Of a DNA stretch of 8,420 nucleotides, positions 1 to 6,409 are shown piece by piece. The position numbers and the translations under genes were made by a program. Origin of the DNA: Methanobacterium sp. (GTDB taxonomy: Archaea; Methanobacteriota; Methanobacteria; Methanobacteriales; Methanobacteriaceae); NCBI GenBank assembly GCA_003162655.1, contig PMMY01000182.1:315-8734 (forward strand). The letters run 5' to 3'. Numbering within the stretch: the first letter of the stretch is position 1; the number at the start of each line of letters is the position of its first letter. The notes under the pieces were generated by a model that was not told the DNA's origin, searched no databases, and worked only from the letters and a program-made list of their open reading frames with translations.

Positions 1-1
1 A

Positions 2-355
2 CTTTTAAGTGGTGATTTGAAAGAATATACTCTAAGACAATTGTATTACATTGAATTAATTGATAAACATGAAGGGATAAGCGTTTCAGAAATATCAAAA
101 GCCCTAGACCTCAAAAAATCAACTATTTCAATTGCAGTTAACCAACTAATAGATCAAGAAATTGTAACTAAAATCCAATCAAATACTGATAAACGGTTTT
201 ACTTCCTAAAACTCACTGAAAAGGGTAAAAATATCATGAAAATGCATAAGCAGGTTCATCAAAATACAATTAAGAAGATTATGAATATTTTAAACCCGGA
301 AGAGATTGAAAATTTCATTAAAATTGTAGATAAAATCACAATTCTCAATGGATGA
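2..355 (+). CDS. MarR-family winged-helix regulator, 5'-truncated by the window edge
   Basis: This is probably a cytoplasmic DNA-binding repressor or activator of the MarR type. The frame is open to the left edge, beginning at base 2, so the start lies outside the window. The TTG at 17 is a poor start because the SD-like GGTGAT touches it with no spacer. Numbering from that TTG, residues 22-47 (VSEISKALDLKKSTISIAVN and onward) form the helix-turn-helix. NTDKRFYFLKLTEKG (56-70) is the beta-wing with the usual D-x-R and L-T-x-x-G. Residues 73-108 form the C-terminal dimerisation helix. About 117 residues are visible and MarR proteins usually have about 140-150, so roughly 25-30 are missing. Same-strand leuC begins 54 bp later. 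A dyad overlapping the stop codon is a possible operator. The ligand and target genes cannot be read from sequence. The family call is firm, but any link to leucine genes is inference. Confidence 0.85.
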   Translation, partial: LLSGDLKEYTLRQLYYIELIDKHEGISVSEISKALDLKKSTISIAVNQLIDQEIVTKIQSNTDKRFYFLKLTEKGKNIMKMHKQVHQNTIKKIMNILNPEEIENFIKIVDKITILNG

Positions 356-366
356 TATTTTCATCC
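350..366. promoter_or_regulatory. Inverted repeat over the marR stop codon, candidate operator or hairpin
   Basis: GGATGA and TCATCC (6-bp perfect arms, 5-nt centre TATTT) form a 17-bp dyad. It covers the MarR stop codon and ends 43 bp before leuC. The stretch GATGATATTT (351-360) recurs as a direct copy at 380-389, just before the leuC ribosome binding site. The size and symmetry suit a MarR-type operator. A short transcription-pausing hairpin is the alternative. The repeats are seen directly; the function is inferred. Confidence 0.35.
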
Positions 367-397
367 TAATATTTACTTCGATGATATTTCTAATAAA

Positions 398-402
398 GGA
401 GG
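398..402 (+). promoter_or_regulatory. Ribosome binding site of leuC
   Basis: GGAGG lies seven bases before the ATG at 410. It selects this start over the in-frame ATGs at codons 3 and 5. The leuD site, GGAGG at 1702-1706, has the same seven-base spacing. Confidence 0.85.
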
Positions 403-409
403 AATTTAA

Positions 410-1666
410 ATGGCAATGACCATGGCAGAGAAAATACTGGCAAAAGCTTCAGGTAATAAAGAATTAGAAGCCGGAGAAATAATAATGGCAAATATAGATG
501 TTGCTATGACCCATGATTTAACAGGACCGTTATCAGTTGAATCATTCGAGAAAATCGGGATTAAAAAGGTATGGGATCCAGAAAAAATTGTAATAATCTT
601 TGATCACCAAGTTCCAGCGGATTCTATCGATGCAGCAAACAATCATATGATAATGCGGAAATTTGTAGAAGAACAGGGAATTCAGAATTTCTACGATATG
701 AGAGAGGGTGTATGCCATCAAGTTCTCCCTGAAAAAGGACATGTAGTTCCAGGAGAAGTTGTGGTAGGTACAGATTCTCATACCTGTACTCACGGAGCGT
801 TAGGTGCTTTTGCAACTGGGATAGGATCAACTGATATGGCTATGGTTTTTGCGACTGGAAAACTCTGGTTTAAGGTACCTGAAACCATAAAATTCGATAT
901 AACAGGTAAGTTACAGGACAATGTTTTTGCTAAGGATGTGATATTAAATATAATAGGTAAAATAGGAGCCGATGGAGCAACTTATAAGGCATGTGAATTT
1001 GGAGGGGAAACAACCAGAAATATGACCATTTCTGATAGAATGGTTCTTTGTAACATGGCAATTGAGATGGGTGGTAAAACAGGTCTAGTAGAACCTGATC
1101 AAAAAACAATACATTATTTAAATGGTAGATCAACCAAACCCTACGAAATCATGAAAACTGATAAGAATGCACAATCCCTTGAAACAATTCATATCAACAT
1201 AAACGAACTTGAACCCCAGATTGCGTGTCCTCACAACGTGGACAATGTTAAACCCATTTCAGAAGTTGAAGGAACTCATATAGACCAAGTATTTCTTGGA
1301 TCATGCACTAATGGGCGTTTAAGCGACCTTAGAACTGCGGCAAATATTATAAAGGGGAAGGATATTTCTAAAAATGTTAGAATGTTAGTGATACCTGCTT
1401 CAAGGGAAGTTTACAGCAAAGCGATGGAGGAAGGTCTTTTAAAGACCTTTGTGGATTCAGGTGCTCTTGTGTGCAATCCTTGCTGTGGCCCGTGTTTAGG
1501 GGGGCATATTGGACTTGTTGGTCCCGGAGAAGTGAGCCTTTCAACATCAAACAGGAACTTCAAAGGGAGACAGGGAAGTTCTGATGCAGAAGTTTATCTT
1601 AGCTCAGCAGCCGTTGCAGCCTCTTCAGCAGTCAAAGGAAAAATCACAGATCCAAGATCAAATTAA
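410..1666 (+). CDS. leuC: 3-isopropylmalate dehydratase large subunit (LeuC)
   Basis: This is the catalytic large subunit of isopropylmalate isomerase. With LeuD it converts 2-isopropylmalate to 3-isopropylmalate in cytoplasmic leucine synthesis. The 418-residue length is normal for the archaeal aconitase-type large subunit. [20 protein letters not shown] (122-141) is the family signature. The 4Fe-4S ligands are C299 (FLGSCTNGR) and C359/C362 (CGPC), with the usual 60-residue spacing. [12 protein letters not shown] (378-389) is the substrate-side motif near the C terminus. leuD follows 47 bp downstream with leuB after it, so co-transcription is likely. The methanogen paralogue AksD/HacA (homoaconitase, coenzyme B synthesis) is the main alternative. 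The N-terminal half ([26 protein letters not shown]) and the neighbouring LeuD and LeuB types favour LeuC. The superfamily is certain; the leucine role is likely. Confidence 0.85.
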   Translation: MAMTMAEKILAKASGNKELEAGEIIMANIDVAMTHDLTGPLSVESFEKIGIKKVWDPEKIVIIFDHQVPADSIDAANNHMIMRKFVEEQGIQNFYDMREGVCHQVLPEKGHVVPGEVVVGTDSHTCTHGALGAFATGIGSTDMAMVFATGKLWFKVPETIKFDITGKLQDNVFAKDVILNIIGKIGADGATYKACEFGGETTRNMTISDRMVLCNMAIEMGGKTGLVEPDQKTIHYLNGRSTKPYEIMKTDKNAQSLETIHININELEPQIACPHNVDNVKPISEVEGTHIDQVFLGSCTNGRLSDLRTAANIIKGKDISKNVRMLVIPASREVYSKAMEEGLLKTFVDSGALVCNPCCGPCLGGHIGLVGPGEVSLSTSNRNFKGRQGSSDAEVYLSSAAVAASSAVKGKITDPRSN

Positions 1667-1713
1667 AAATTGGATTATAAGAATAATAAAACACGATTTA
1701 AGGAGGGTTACAT

Positions 1714-2214
1714 ATGAAAGGAAAAGTCTGGAAATTTGGAGACGATGTTGACACTGATATCATCATACCTGGAAGATATTTGGTACTAAGAGATGAAAAG
1801 GAACTTGCAGCTTGTGTTATGGAAGGATGCGATCCCGAGTTTTCAAAAAAAGTTAACAAAGGTGATATAATTGTCGCAGGCAAAAACTTCGGCTGTGGAT
1901 CATCAAGAGAACATGCACCAATTGCAATTAAAGGTGCAGGAATATCTGCTGTAGTAGCAGAATCCTTTGCAAGAATATTTTACAGGAACTCCATAAATAT
2001 TGGACTGCCACTTATAGAAGCTAAAAAAATCTCAGGACACATTTTTGAGGGTGATATAGTTGAAATAAATATGGATAAAGGTATTTTAAAGGATTTAGAC
2101 ACAGCTGAAGAGTTCGAAATCAAACCTTTACCCGATTTCATGCTGAGAATAATGAAAGAAGGTGGTTTGATAAACTACCTTAAAAACCATTTAGCAGAGA
2201 TAAAAGAAGAATAA
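1714..2214 (+). CDS. leuD: 3-isopropylmalate dehydratase small subunit (LeuD)
   Basis: This is the swivelling small subunit that pairs with LeuC and helps set substrate choice. The 166 residues match the short archaeal form. It carries VDTDIIIPGRYL (12-23), NFGCGSSREHAP (58-69) and FARIFYRNSINIGLP (85-99). In methanogens the loop after the first strand is reported to discriminate paralogues: homoaconitase HacB has YLRT, whose Arg contacts the extra carboxylate, and isopropylmalate isomerase has YLVY. Here it is YLVL (22-25), the hydrophobic type, which argues for leucine synthesis rather than coenzyme B synthesis. The start is supported by AGGAGGG at 1701-1707. The 101-bp AT-rich gap before leuB could hold its own promoter. 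The paralogue call comes from this loop and general likeness, so it is likely but untested. Confidence 0.85.
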   Translation: MKGKVWKFGDDVDTDIIIPGRYLVLRDEKELAACVMEGCDPEFSKKVNKGDIIVAGKNFGCGSSREHAPIAIKGAGISAVVAESFARIFYRNSINIGLPLIEAKKISGHIFEGDIVEINMDKGILKDLDTAEEFEIKPLPDFMLRIMKEGGLINYLKNHLAEIKEE

Positions 2215-2247
2215 ACCATTTATATTCATAAAGATTTGAATAAACTC

Positions 2248-2280
2248 AAAATAATTCATGATTAAAATAATTATTTAAAT
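2248..2280 (+). promoter_or_regulatory. AT-rich element upstream of leuB, possible TATA region
   Basis: The 101-bp leuD-leuB spacer holds two copies of AAAATAATT (2248-2256 and 2264-2272), the 12-bp palindrome AAATAATTATTT (2265-2276), and TTTAAAT (2274-2280). The last could act as an archaeal TATA box, placing transcription start just before the leuB SD. In such AT-rich DNA these may be chance, so this is a weak call. Confidence 0.25.
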
Positions 2281-2315
2281 TTTAAAGATTAATAAACAGG
2301 AAGAATGGTGTTTTA

Positions 2316-3305
2316 ATGTATAAAATAGCTGTTATACCCGGAGATGGAATAGGAAAAGAAGTAATGGAAGCTACAATAAACATATTAGAAGCTTCTAAAC
2401 TTGAATTTGAATACACCTTTGCTAATGCAGGGGATGAATATGCGGAAAAAACAGGTATACCCCTACCAGAAGAAACAATCAACATTGTGAAACAATCACA
2501 GGCATGTTTATTTGGTGCTGCCGGTGAATCGGCTGCAGATGTTATTGTTAAACTAAGGAGAGAACTTGACCTCTACGTGAACCTCAGACCTGTGAAATCG
2601 TATCCTGGTACCAAATGTCTATACAATGATATAGACTTTGTTATAGTAAGAGAAAACACTGAAGGGCTATACTCTGGTATTGAGGAGTATACAAAAGATG
2701 GGGCTACTGCAGTTCGTGTTATAACCAACAAGGCGTCTGAGAGGATATGCAGATTCGCCTTTGAATATGCAGAAAGAACAGATAGAAAGAAGGTAACAGC
2801 AGTTCACAAGGCAAATGTACTCAAGAAAACCGACGGAATTTTCAAGGATAATTTCTACCAAGTTGCAGAAGAATTCAATGGTGTGGAATCGGATGACAAG
2901 TACGTTGATGCAACAGCAATGTTTTTTATTACCAAACCAGACATGTTCAACGTAATCGTTACAACAAACCTTTTTGGAGATATACTCTCTGATGAGGGAG
3001 CAGGACTTGTAGGGGGACTAGGATTAATACCGTCTGCTAATATAGGTGAAAATTATGGTCTTTTTGAACCTGTTCATGGTTCTGCACCAAGGCTTGCAGG
3101 TAAAGGAGTTGCAAATCCGTCTGCTATGGTACTTTCAGCTGTTATGATGCTTGACTACCTTAATGAAAGCGAAGAAGCTAGAAAACTTGAAAAAGCTTTA
3201 ATAAAAGTTCTTAGTGATGGAAAAATCGTGACCAATGACCTGGGTGGAAATGCTTCGACCATGGAAATGGCAGCAGAAATCCGTGCCAAGTTTGCCAAGG
3301 AGTGA
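2316..3305 (+). CDS. leuB: 3-isopropylmalate dehydrogenase (LeuB)
   Basis: This oxidative beta-decarboxylase turns 3-isopropylmalate into 2-oxoisocaproate with a dinucleotide and Mg2+ in the cytoplasm. The 329 residues fit the short archaeal isopropylmalate/homoisocitrate dehydrogenases. Visible motifs are IPGDGIGKE (7-15), substrate arginines R81 and R91, VRENTEGLY (111-119) with R112 and Y119, HKAN (164-167) with catalytic K165, NLFGDILSDEGAG (218-230) with metal ligands D222 and D226, and EPVHGSAP (251-258). FGAAGESAADVIVKLR (66-81) has the form seen in methanogen LeuB and lacks the longer loop of AksF. One oddity is R259-L260 after GSAP, where NAD-dependent relatives usually have Asp-Ile. 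This may alter cofactor preference. GGTG at 2307-2310 serves the start. AksF (homoisocitrate dehydrogenase) is the alternative but less likely. Confidence 0.85.
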   Translation: MYKIAVIPGDGIGKEVMEATINILEASKLEFEYTFANAGDEYAEKTGIPLPEETINIVKQSQACLFGAAGESAADVIVKLRRELDLYVNLRPVKSYPGTKCLYNDIDFVIVRENTEGLYSGIEEYTKDGATAVRVITNKASERICRFAFEYAERTDRKKVTAVHKANVLKKTDGIFKDNFYQVAEEFNGVESDDKYVDATAMFFITKPDMFNVIVTTNLFGDILSDEGAGLVGGLGLIPSANIGENYGLFEPVHGSAPRLAGKGVANPSAMVLSAVMMLDYLNESEEARKLEKALIKVLSDGKIVTNDLGGNASTMEMAAEIRAKFAKE

Positions 3306-3470
3306 ATCCGTATATATAATATCAGTTAGATAACCTTTTGATCAAATTATAATTTATGATCAGATTTAATAGAAGTATTGTAAATTAGGATCATTATTTA
3401 GCATATTAAAAGTAAGAAACTTAGAACATACTAAAAATAAATTTCTGAAACTAAAATTTGGAGCATGAAA
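3306..3470 (+). promoter_or_regulatory. 165-bp AT-rich spacer with a GATC-flanked palindrome, candidate promoter/operator of the desulfurase gene
   Basis: The spacer is long enough to hold a separate promoter. TATATATAAT (3311-3320) resembles a TATA region. The perfect 12-bp palindrome AAATTATAATTT (3344-3355) is bracketed by GATC at 3340-3343 and 3358-3361, and TGATCA occurs on both sides. A further GGATCATT starts at 3388. This could be an operator, but low sequence complexity makes chance repeats common. Nothing protein-coding is seen here. Confidence 0.25.
3460..3463 (+). promoter_or_regulatory. Ribosome binding site deciding the desulfurase start
   Basis: GGAG ends one base before the first ATG (3465) but seven bases before the second (3471). 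Seven is the spacing used by leuC and leuD here, so 3471 is the better start. Confidence 0.6.
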
Positions 3471-4682
3471 ATGGAAAATGATGCCATTATAAATATTAGG
3501 GCAGACATCCCTCTACTTGAAGAAGTAATTTATTTAGATGCAGCAAGTACAACCCCTACCCCTAAACCAGTTGTAGAAGCCATGTGTGATTATTTCTACA
3601 ACTACAATTCAAACACAGGTCGGGGAGCATACAGAATGGCAGTAAAATCTACCAAAGAATTTGAACGTGCAAGATATCGAATTTCAAAGTTTATTAATTG
3701 TAAGTCATCTGAGGTAATTTTTACTAAAAACACTACCGAAGCAATAAATCTAGTTGCAAATGGCTTTGATTTTAAAAAGGGCGATTCGATAATAGTGCCA
3801 AATATAGAACATCATTCCAATTTTATTCCATGGTTAAATCTAAAAAAGAAGCAAGGTGTAGAATTAAAAATCATAAAGGCTGATAAATACGGTGTGGTTG
3901 ATCCTAGGGATATTGAATCAGCTGTAGGTGCGAACACAAAGCTCATAACAACTACTCATGTTTCAAATGCAATAGGATCTGTACAGCCTGTTAAAGAAAT
4001 TGGTAAAATTGCTGATGAAAACAATGTTCTCTATATGGTGGATGCTGCGCAGTCAGCTGGACATATGAAACTGGATGTGAAAGAAACTAAAGCAGATTTT
4101 ATCACATTTCCGGGTCATAAAGGATTACTTGGTCCTATTGGAACGGGATTTCTTTACTGTGGTGAACAATCAGTAGAAAAACTTGAACCAATGAACTTGG
4201 GAGGTGGAACTGTTCTTGACGTTACGGAGAATGAATTCTCGTTTGAAGATGTTCCTGCTAGATTTGAAGGTGGTACTCAGAATATCGCAGGATTTATTGG
4301 TTTAGGGGTTGCTGTAGACTATATTGATAGAATTGGTTTGGAAAGGATCGAAAACCACGGCAAAAAACTCACTGCAATGTTGTTCCAGGAGATCAATGAT
4401 ATAAGCAACACCATAGTATATGGAAGTCCAGAAAATATTTATGGTATAGTTGCCTTCAATATAGATGGTGTAAATGCACATGATGTTGCAAAAATACTGG
4501 ATGAACTCAAAAATATATGTGTGAGAAGTGGTCATCACTGTGCAATCCCTGCAATAAGGCATATAGGGGCTATTGAACTTGGCGGGACAGTGAGGGCATC
4601 TTTACATTACTACAACACCGAAGAAGAAATACAGATATTTGGAGAAACTCTTAGGGAGATTTCTAAGTTTTTTGGAGAATAA
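3471..4682 (+). CDS. Group II (SufS/CsdA-like) cysteine desulfurase
   Basis: This is a fold-type I, PLP-dependent enzyme that removes sulfur from cysteine as a persulfide for Fe-S cluster or other sulfur delivery in the cytoplasm. It has 403 residues from the ATG at 3471, or 405 from 3465; relatives have about 405. Numbering from 3465, YLDAASTT (23-30) opens the protein, EHHSN (115-119) contacts the cofactor, VDAAQSAGH (192-200) holds the PLP-binding Asp and Gln, and FPGHKGLLGP (215-224) carries Schiff-base lysine K219. RSGHHCAIP (354-362) carries catalytic C359 in the group II context. VRASLHYYNTEEE (376-388) is the usual C-terminal signature. The group I (IscS/NifS) Cys loop is absent. No sufE, sufU or iscU partner lies alongside, but Fe-S enzyme leuCD is nearby. 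Some methanogens lack such enzymes and use sulfide instead. Selenocysteine lyase or another class V aminotransferase activity is possible. Confidence 0.85.
   Translation: MENDAIINIRADIPLLEEVIYLDAASTTPTPKPVVEAMCDYFYNYNSNTGRGAYRMAVKSTKEFERARYRISKFINCKSSEVIFTKNTTEAINLVANGFDFKKGDSIIVPNIEHHSNFIPWLNLKKKQGVELKIIKADKYGVVDPRDIESAVGANTKLITTTHVSNAIGSVQPVKEIGKIADENNVLYMVDAAQSAGHMKLDVKETKADFITFPGHKGLLGPIGTGFLYCGEQSVEKLEPMNLGGGTVLDVTENEFSFEDVPARFEGGTQNIAGFIGLGVAVDYIDRIGLERIENHGKKLTAMLFQEINDISNTIVYGSPENIYGIVAFNIDGVNAHDVAKILDELKNICVRSGHHCAIPAIRHIGAIELGGTVRASLHYYNTEEEIQIFGETLREISKFFGE
4674..4677 (+). promoter_or_regulatory. Shine-Dalgarno of the 28-residue membrane protein, inside the desulfurase 3' end
   Basis: GGAG lies within the last codons of the desulfurase gene, nine bases before the ATG at 4687. 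This would suit translation of the small gene coupled to its upstream neighbour. Confidence 0.5.
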
Positions 4683-4686
4683 AAAA

Positions 4687-4773
4687 ATGGAAAGGGCACA
4701 ATACATCGCAATATTTATAATTCTTATAATGGTCTTTAGTGCAATTGCAGGAGCAATCGTATTATCATTATAG
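4687..4773 (+). CDS. Small single-helix membrane protein, 28 residues, unknown function
   Basis: I do not recognise this family. The frame gives M-E-R-A-Q-Y, then a continuous hydrophobic stretch (IAIFIILIMVFSAIAGAIVL, residues 7-26), ending at a TAG. The charged residues E2 and R3 come just before the helix, and there is no soluble domain. It starts four bases after the desulfurase stop and has a GGAG site nine bases upstream, so it is probably on the same message. Gene length, start signal, tight packing and near-ideal transmembrane length support a real gene. A chance frame in AT-rich DNA remains possible. It could be a small membrane anchor or regulator, but nothing in the sequence names a partner. 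Confidence 0.55.
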   Translation: MERAQYIAIFIILIMVFSAIAGAIVLSL

Positions 4774-4795
4774 TAGCATAAACTCATTAAGAGGG

Positions 4796-4805
4796 TTATA
4801 AAATA
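4796..4805 (+). promoter_or_regulatory. Possible TATA box for ribH
   Basis: TTATAAAATA sits in the 95-bp spacer between the small membrane gene and ribH, about 65 bp before the ribH ATG, after a G-rich GAGGG. It resembles an archaeal TATA element, but the spacer is AT-rich throughout and no start site can be fixed. The ribH SD is GGAG at 4855-4858, ten bases before the ATG. Confidence 0.25.
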
Positions 4806-4868
4806 AATTTTCAGGATAATAACAAAAAAAATCGGATAAACCTATTCTAAAGCAGGAGTGTGGTATAA

Positions 4869-5279
4869 ATGGTAAAAGTTAGGATTGGGGCAGTAGTTTC
4901 AGAATTCAATTATGATATAACTCATATGATGTTAGAACTTGCAAAAGAACATGCTAAATTTCTGGAATCCGAAGTAACAGAAGTTATAGCAGTACCGGGC
5001 GTTTTTGATATGCCTCTTGCAATTAAAAAACTCCTAGAAAAGGACGATATAGACGCTGTTATAACTATAGGGGCTGTTATTGAAGGCGCAACTGCCCATG
5101 ATGAAATTGTTATTCAGCACGCATCACGTAAAATAGCAGATCTTTCATTGGATTTCAATAAACCAGTAGCGCTTGGAATTACCGGTCCAAAAATGACCCG
5201 ACTCGAGGCTCATCAGCGTGTAGACTATGCTAAACGTGCTGTTGAGGCTGCTGTTAAGATGGTTGAAAGATTACAGTAA
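4869..5279 (+). CDS. ribH: 6,7-dimethyl-8-ribityllumazine synthase (RibH)
   Basis: This enzyme condenses 5-amino-6-ribitylaminouracil with 3,4-dihydroxy-2-butanone 4-phosphate to give the lumazine precursor of riboflavin. It normally works as a large cytoplasmic oligomer. The 136 residues fit the short archaeal form. SEFN (11-14) binds the pyrimidine end. [10 protein letters not shown] (42-51) and [13 protein letters not shown] (68-80) are the family signatures, with H77 at the catalytic histidine position. [12 protein letters not shown] (106-117) is the archaeal-style C-terminal segment. In methanogens the ribitylaminouracil substrate is shared with coenzyme F420 deazaflavin synthesis, so RibH sits at a branch point. 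The gene is flanked by spacers of 95 and 168 bp and may be its own transcription unit. Its presence beside a methanogenesis marker gene is suggestive only. Confidence 0.93.
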   Translation: MVKVRIGAVVSEFNYDITHMMLELAKEHAKFLESEVTEVIAVPGVFDMPLAIKKLLEKDDIDAVITIGAVIEGATAHDEIVIQHASRKIADLSLDFNKPVALGITGPKMTRLEAHQRVDYAKRAVEAAVKMVERLQ

Positions 5280-5290
5280 TATCAATCATT

Positions 5291-5319
5291 CTATTCTTTT
5301 TATTTTCTCCGAATTTTTT
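5291..5319 (+). terminator. T-rich archaeal terminator after ribH
   Basis: Starting 12 bases after the ribH stop there are successive T tracts (5297-5301, 5303-5306 and 5314-5319). This is the pattern of U-rich, hairpin-free archaeal termination. The remaining spacer to 5447 holds the dyad ATTTTAT-C-ATAAAAT (5330-5344) and AT-rich sequence, probably including the next promoter. Confidence 0.4.
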
Positions 5320-5329
5320 ATAAATTAAC

Positions 5330-5344
5330 ATTTTATCATAAAAT
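5330..5344. promoter_or_regulatory. Perfect 7+1+7 dyad upstream of the marker 11 gene
   Basis: ATTTTAT and ATAAAAT are perfect inverted arms around a single C. With no loop it cannot fold as a hairpin, so if functional it would be a protein-binding dyad. It lies about 100 bp upstream of the next gene. AT-only arms make chance occurrence plausible. Confidence 0.2.
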
Positions 5345-5447
5345 AGGAATAGGTTGATAATTAAATTATTAAAAGTATTTAGTAATGAAGAAAATCAATT
5401 GACTTTGGTTTAGAAATTATTTTAATAAATATCTTGGAGATTTTTTT

Positions 5448-6380
5448 ATGGAAATATTAACCCCCGATGATTTAAAAACTAAATTTAAAGACCCATGGGT
5501 GGCGCCTTACAAAAAGGTCCTAACAATGGTAGATGATGATAGAGTTGAACTAATTGAGTATCATCCTTGTGTTGCAGGTTCTGAATGGATGGTTTACCAA
5601 TATAAACGGACTAGTGATCTTGTAATTGACTCAAAAAGAGATGGAGATAGGCATATCTATCATCTTAAAGTTGGTAGAACAGACATGAACCTTAAACCGA
5701 GCTTTTCTGCTGCAGGAATAGAAGAGGTTACAGTTGAAGGTGACGAGGTAAGGGTTGTACATGCAGGTCTTGCGGGAGCGGGTGTAGGTGCGGCCATGTG
5801 CAGAGGAATGGCGCAAGGAGTGAAACGTGTTGAACTATATGACATAGGTGGGGGATCTAAGGTCGGTAGAGCAGCAGTTATAACTCCAAAACTTCAAAAG
5901 GTAATTATAGGAATTGATGATACAGACACTAAACAGGAAGGAGCAACATGGACCCTAGCAAATAATGTTGGAAAAGAACTTGCAGGAATGGGATTTGAGT
6001 ACATAGATCATGTAACATGTCAACTCTACCCACATAATCCGAATAAAACACAAAATTGTGTTGCCATAGCCCTTGTATTTGCAGTTGAACCAGAAAGAAG
6101 GGATGAACTGGTCGAAAAAACGTGTCAACTCCTTAAAAAAGACACTCTTTCAGATAAAACTGCAATAGCAATCCTTGACGGTTTTGAAATACCAAAAAAG
6201 CTTCGGGCATATGCTAAAGACACAAAAATGTCAATGATGACCGTGGAAGATGCAGAAAAAACAGCTAAAGAAGTGGGAGTCCAGTTAGTTCAGGTTACTG
6301 GAGCACCTGGAGAAATAGGGGCTCTAGCAGCATTAGGACTTTACAACGACTTGAAGGAAGCTGTGAAGGTTTACAACTAA
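5448..6380 (+). CDS. Methanogenesis marker protein 11 homologue, unknown function
   Basis: This protein resembles the methanogenesis marker 11 family, which is largely confined to methanogens and whose biochemical role I cannot assign. It has 310 residues and looks cytoplasmic, with no signal peptide or membrane helix. Residues 1-100 are a mixed alpha/beta region. GLAGAGVGAAMCRG (107-120) and GGGSKVGRA (134-142) are glycine-rich. IIGIDDTDTKQEGATWTL (153-170), LYPHNPNKTQN (193-203) and GALAALGLY (291-299) recall the GIDDTD, NPN-x-x-W-K-T-R-G-N and GALAAIG signatures of TiaS, the ATP-dependent tRNA-Ile2 agmatidine synthetase. A related ATP-using fold is therefore an inference. Cysteines C41, C118, C191, C204 and C226 are scattered, without a clear cluster motif. 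GGAG at 5436-5439 serves the ATG with eight bases between. It is probably a single-gene unit, convergent with the glycosyltransferase. Confidence 0.75.
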   Translation: MEILTPDDLKTKFKDPWVAPYKKVLTMVDDDRVELIEYHPCVAGSEWMVYQYKRTSDLVIDSKRDGDRHIYHLKVGRTDMNLKPSFSAAGIEEVTVEGDEVRVVHAGLAGAGVGAAMCRGMAQGVKRVELYDIGGGSKVGRAAVITPKLQKVIIGIDDTDTKQEGATWTLANNVGKELAGMGFEYIDHVTCQLYPHNPNKTQNCVAIALVFAVEPERRDELVEKTCQLLKKDTLSDKTAIAILDGFEIPKKLRAYAKDTKMSMMTVEDAEKTAKEVGVQLVQVTGAPGEIGALAALGLYNDLKEAVKVYN

Positions 6381-6383
6381 ATC

Positions 6384-6405
6384 GAATAATATATTTTTTT
6401 TATTC
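6384..6405 (+). terminator. Terminator between convergent genes
   Basis: GAATAA (6384-6389) pairs with TTATTC (6400-6405), and the stretch includes T8 at 6394-6401. It follows the marker 11 stop directly and lies in the 29-bp gap before the oppositely oriented glycosyltransferase stop. The T run suits plus-strand archaeal termination. The minus strand has no T run here. Confidence 0.5.
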
Positions 6406-6409
6406 AGAT

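Noticed and set aside
17..19. TTG as the start of the MarR-type gene
   Set aside because: The SD-like GGTGAT abuts it with no spacer, the frame stays open to the window edge, and the N-terminal helix of MarR proteins would be missing.
542..830. Reverse-strand frames inside leuC
   Set aside because: They overlap conserved aconitase motifs on the other strand and show no recognisable domain.
410..3305. Coenzyme B gene set aksD-aksE-aksF
   Set aside because: This was considered because methanogens carry such paralogues. The YLVL loop in the small subunit and the GAAGESAADVIVKLR region of the dehydrogenase favour leuC-leuD-leuB, though it is not fully excluded.
3465..3467. First ATG as the desulfurase start
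   Set aside because: Only one base separates it from GGAG. The ATG at 3471 has the seven-base spacing used by neighbouring genes. The two-residue difference has no functional meaning.
4302..4562. 86-codon reverse-strand frame inside the desulfurase gene
   Set aside because: It is antisense to a fully motif-supported enzyme and its composition (rich in Ile, Tyr, Cys) looks like a reverse shadow.
5280..5447. A riboswitch or structured RNA in the ribH to marker 11 spacer
   Set aside because: The spacer is AT-rich without GC-containing stems. Only T tracts and an AT-only dyad are visible.
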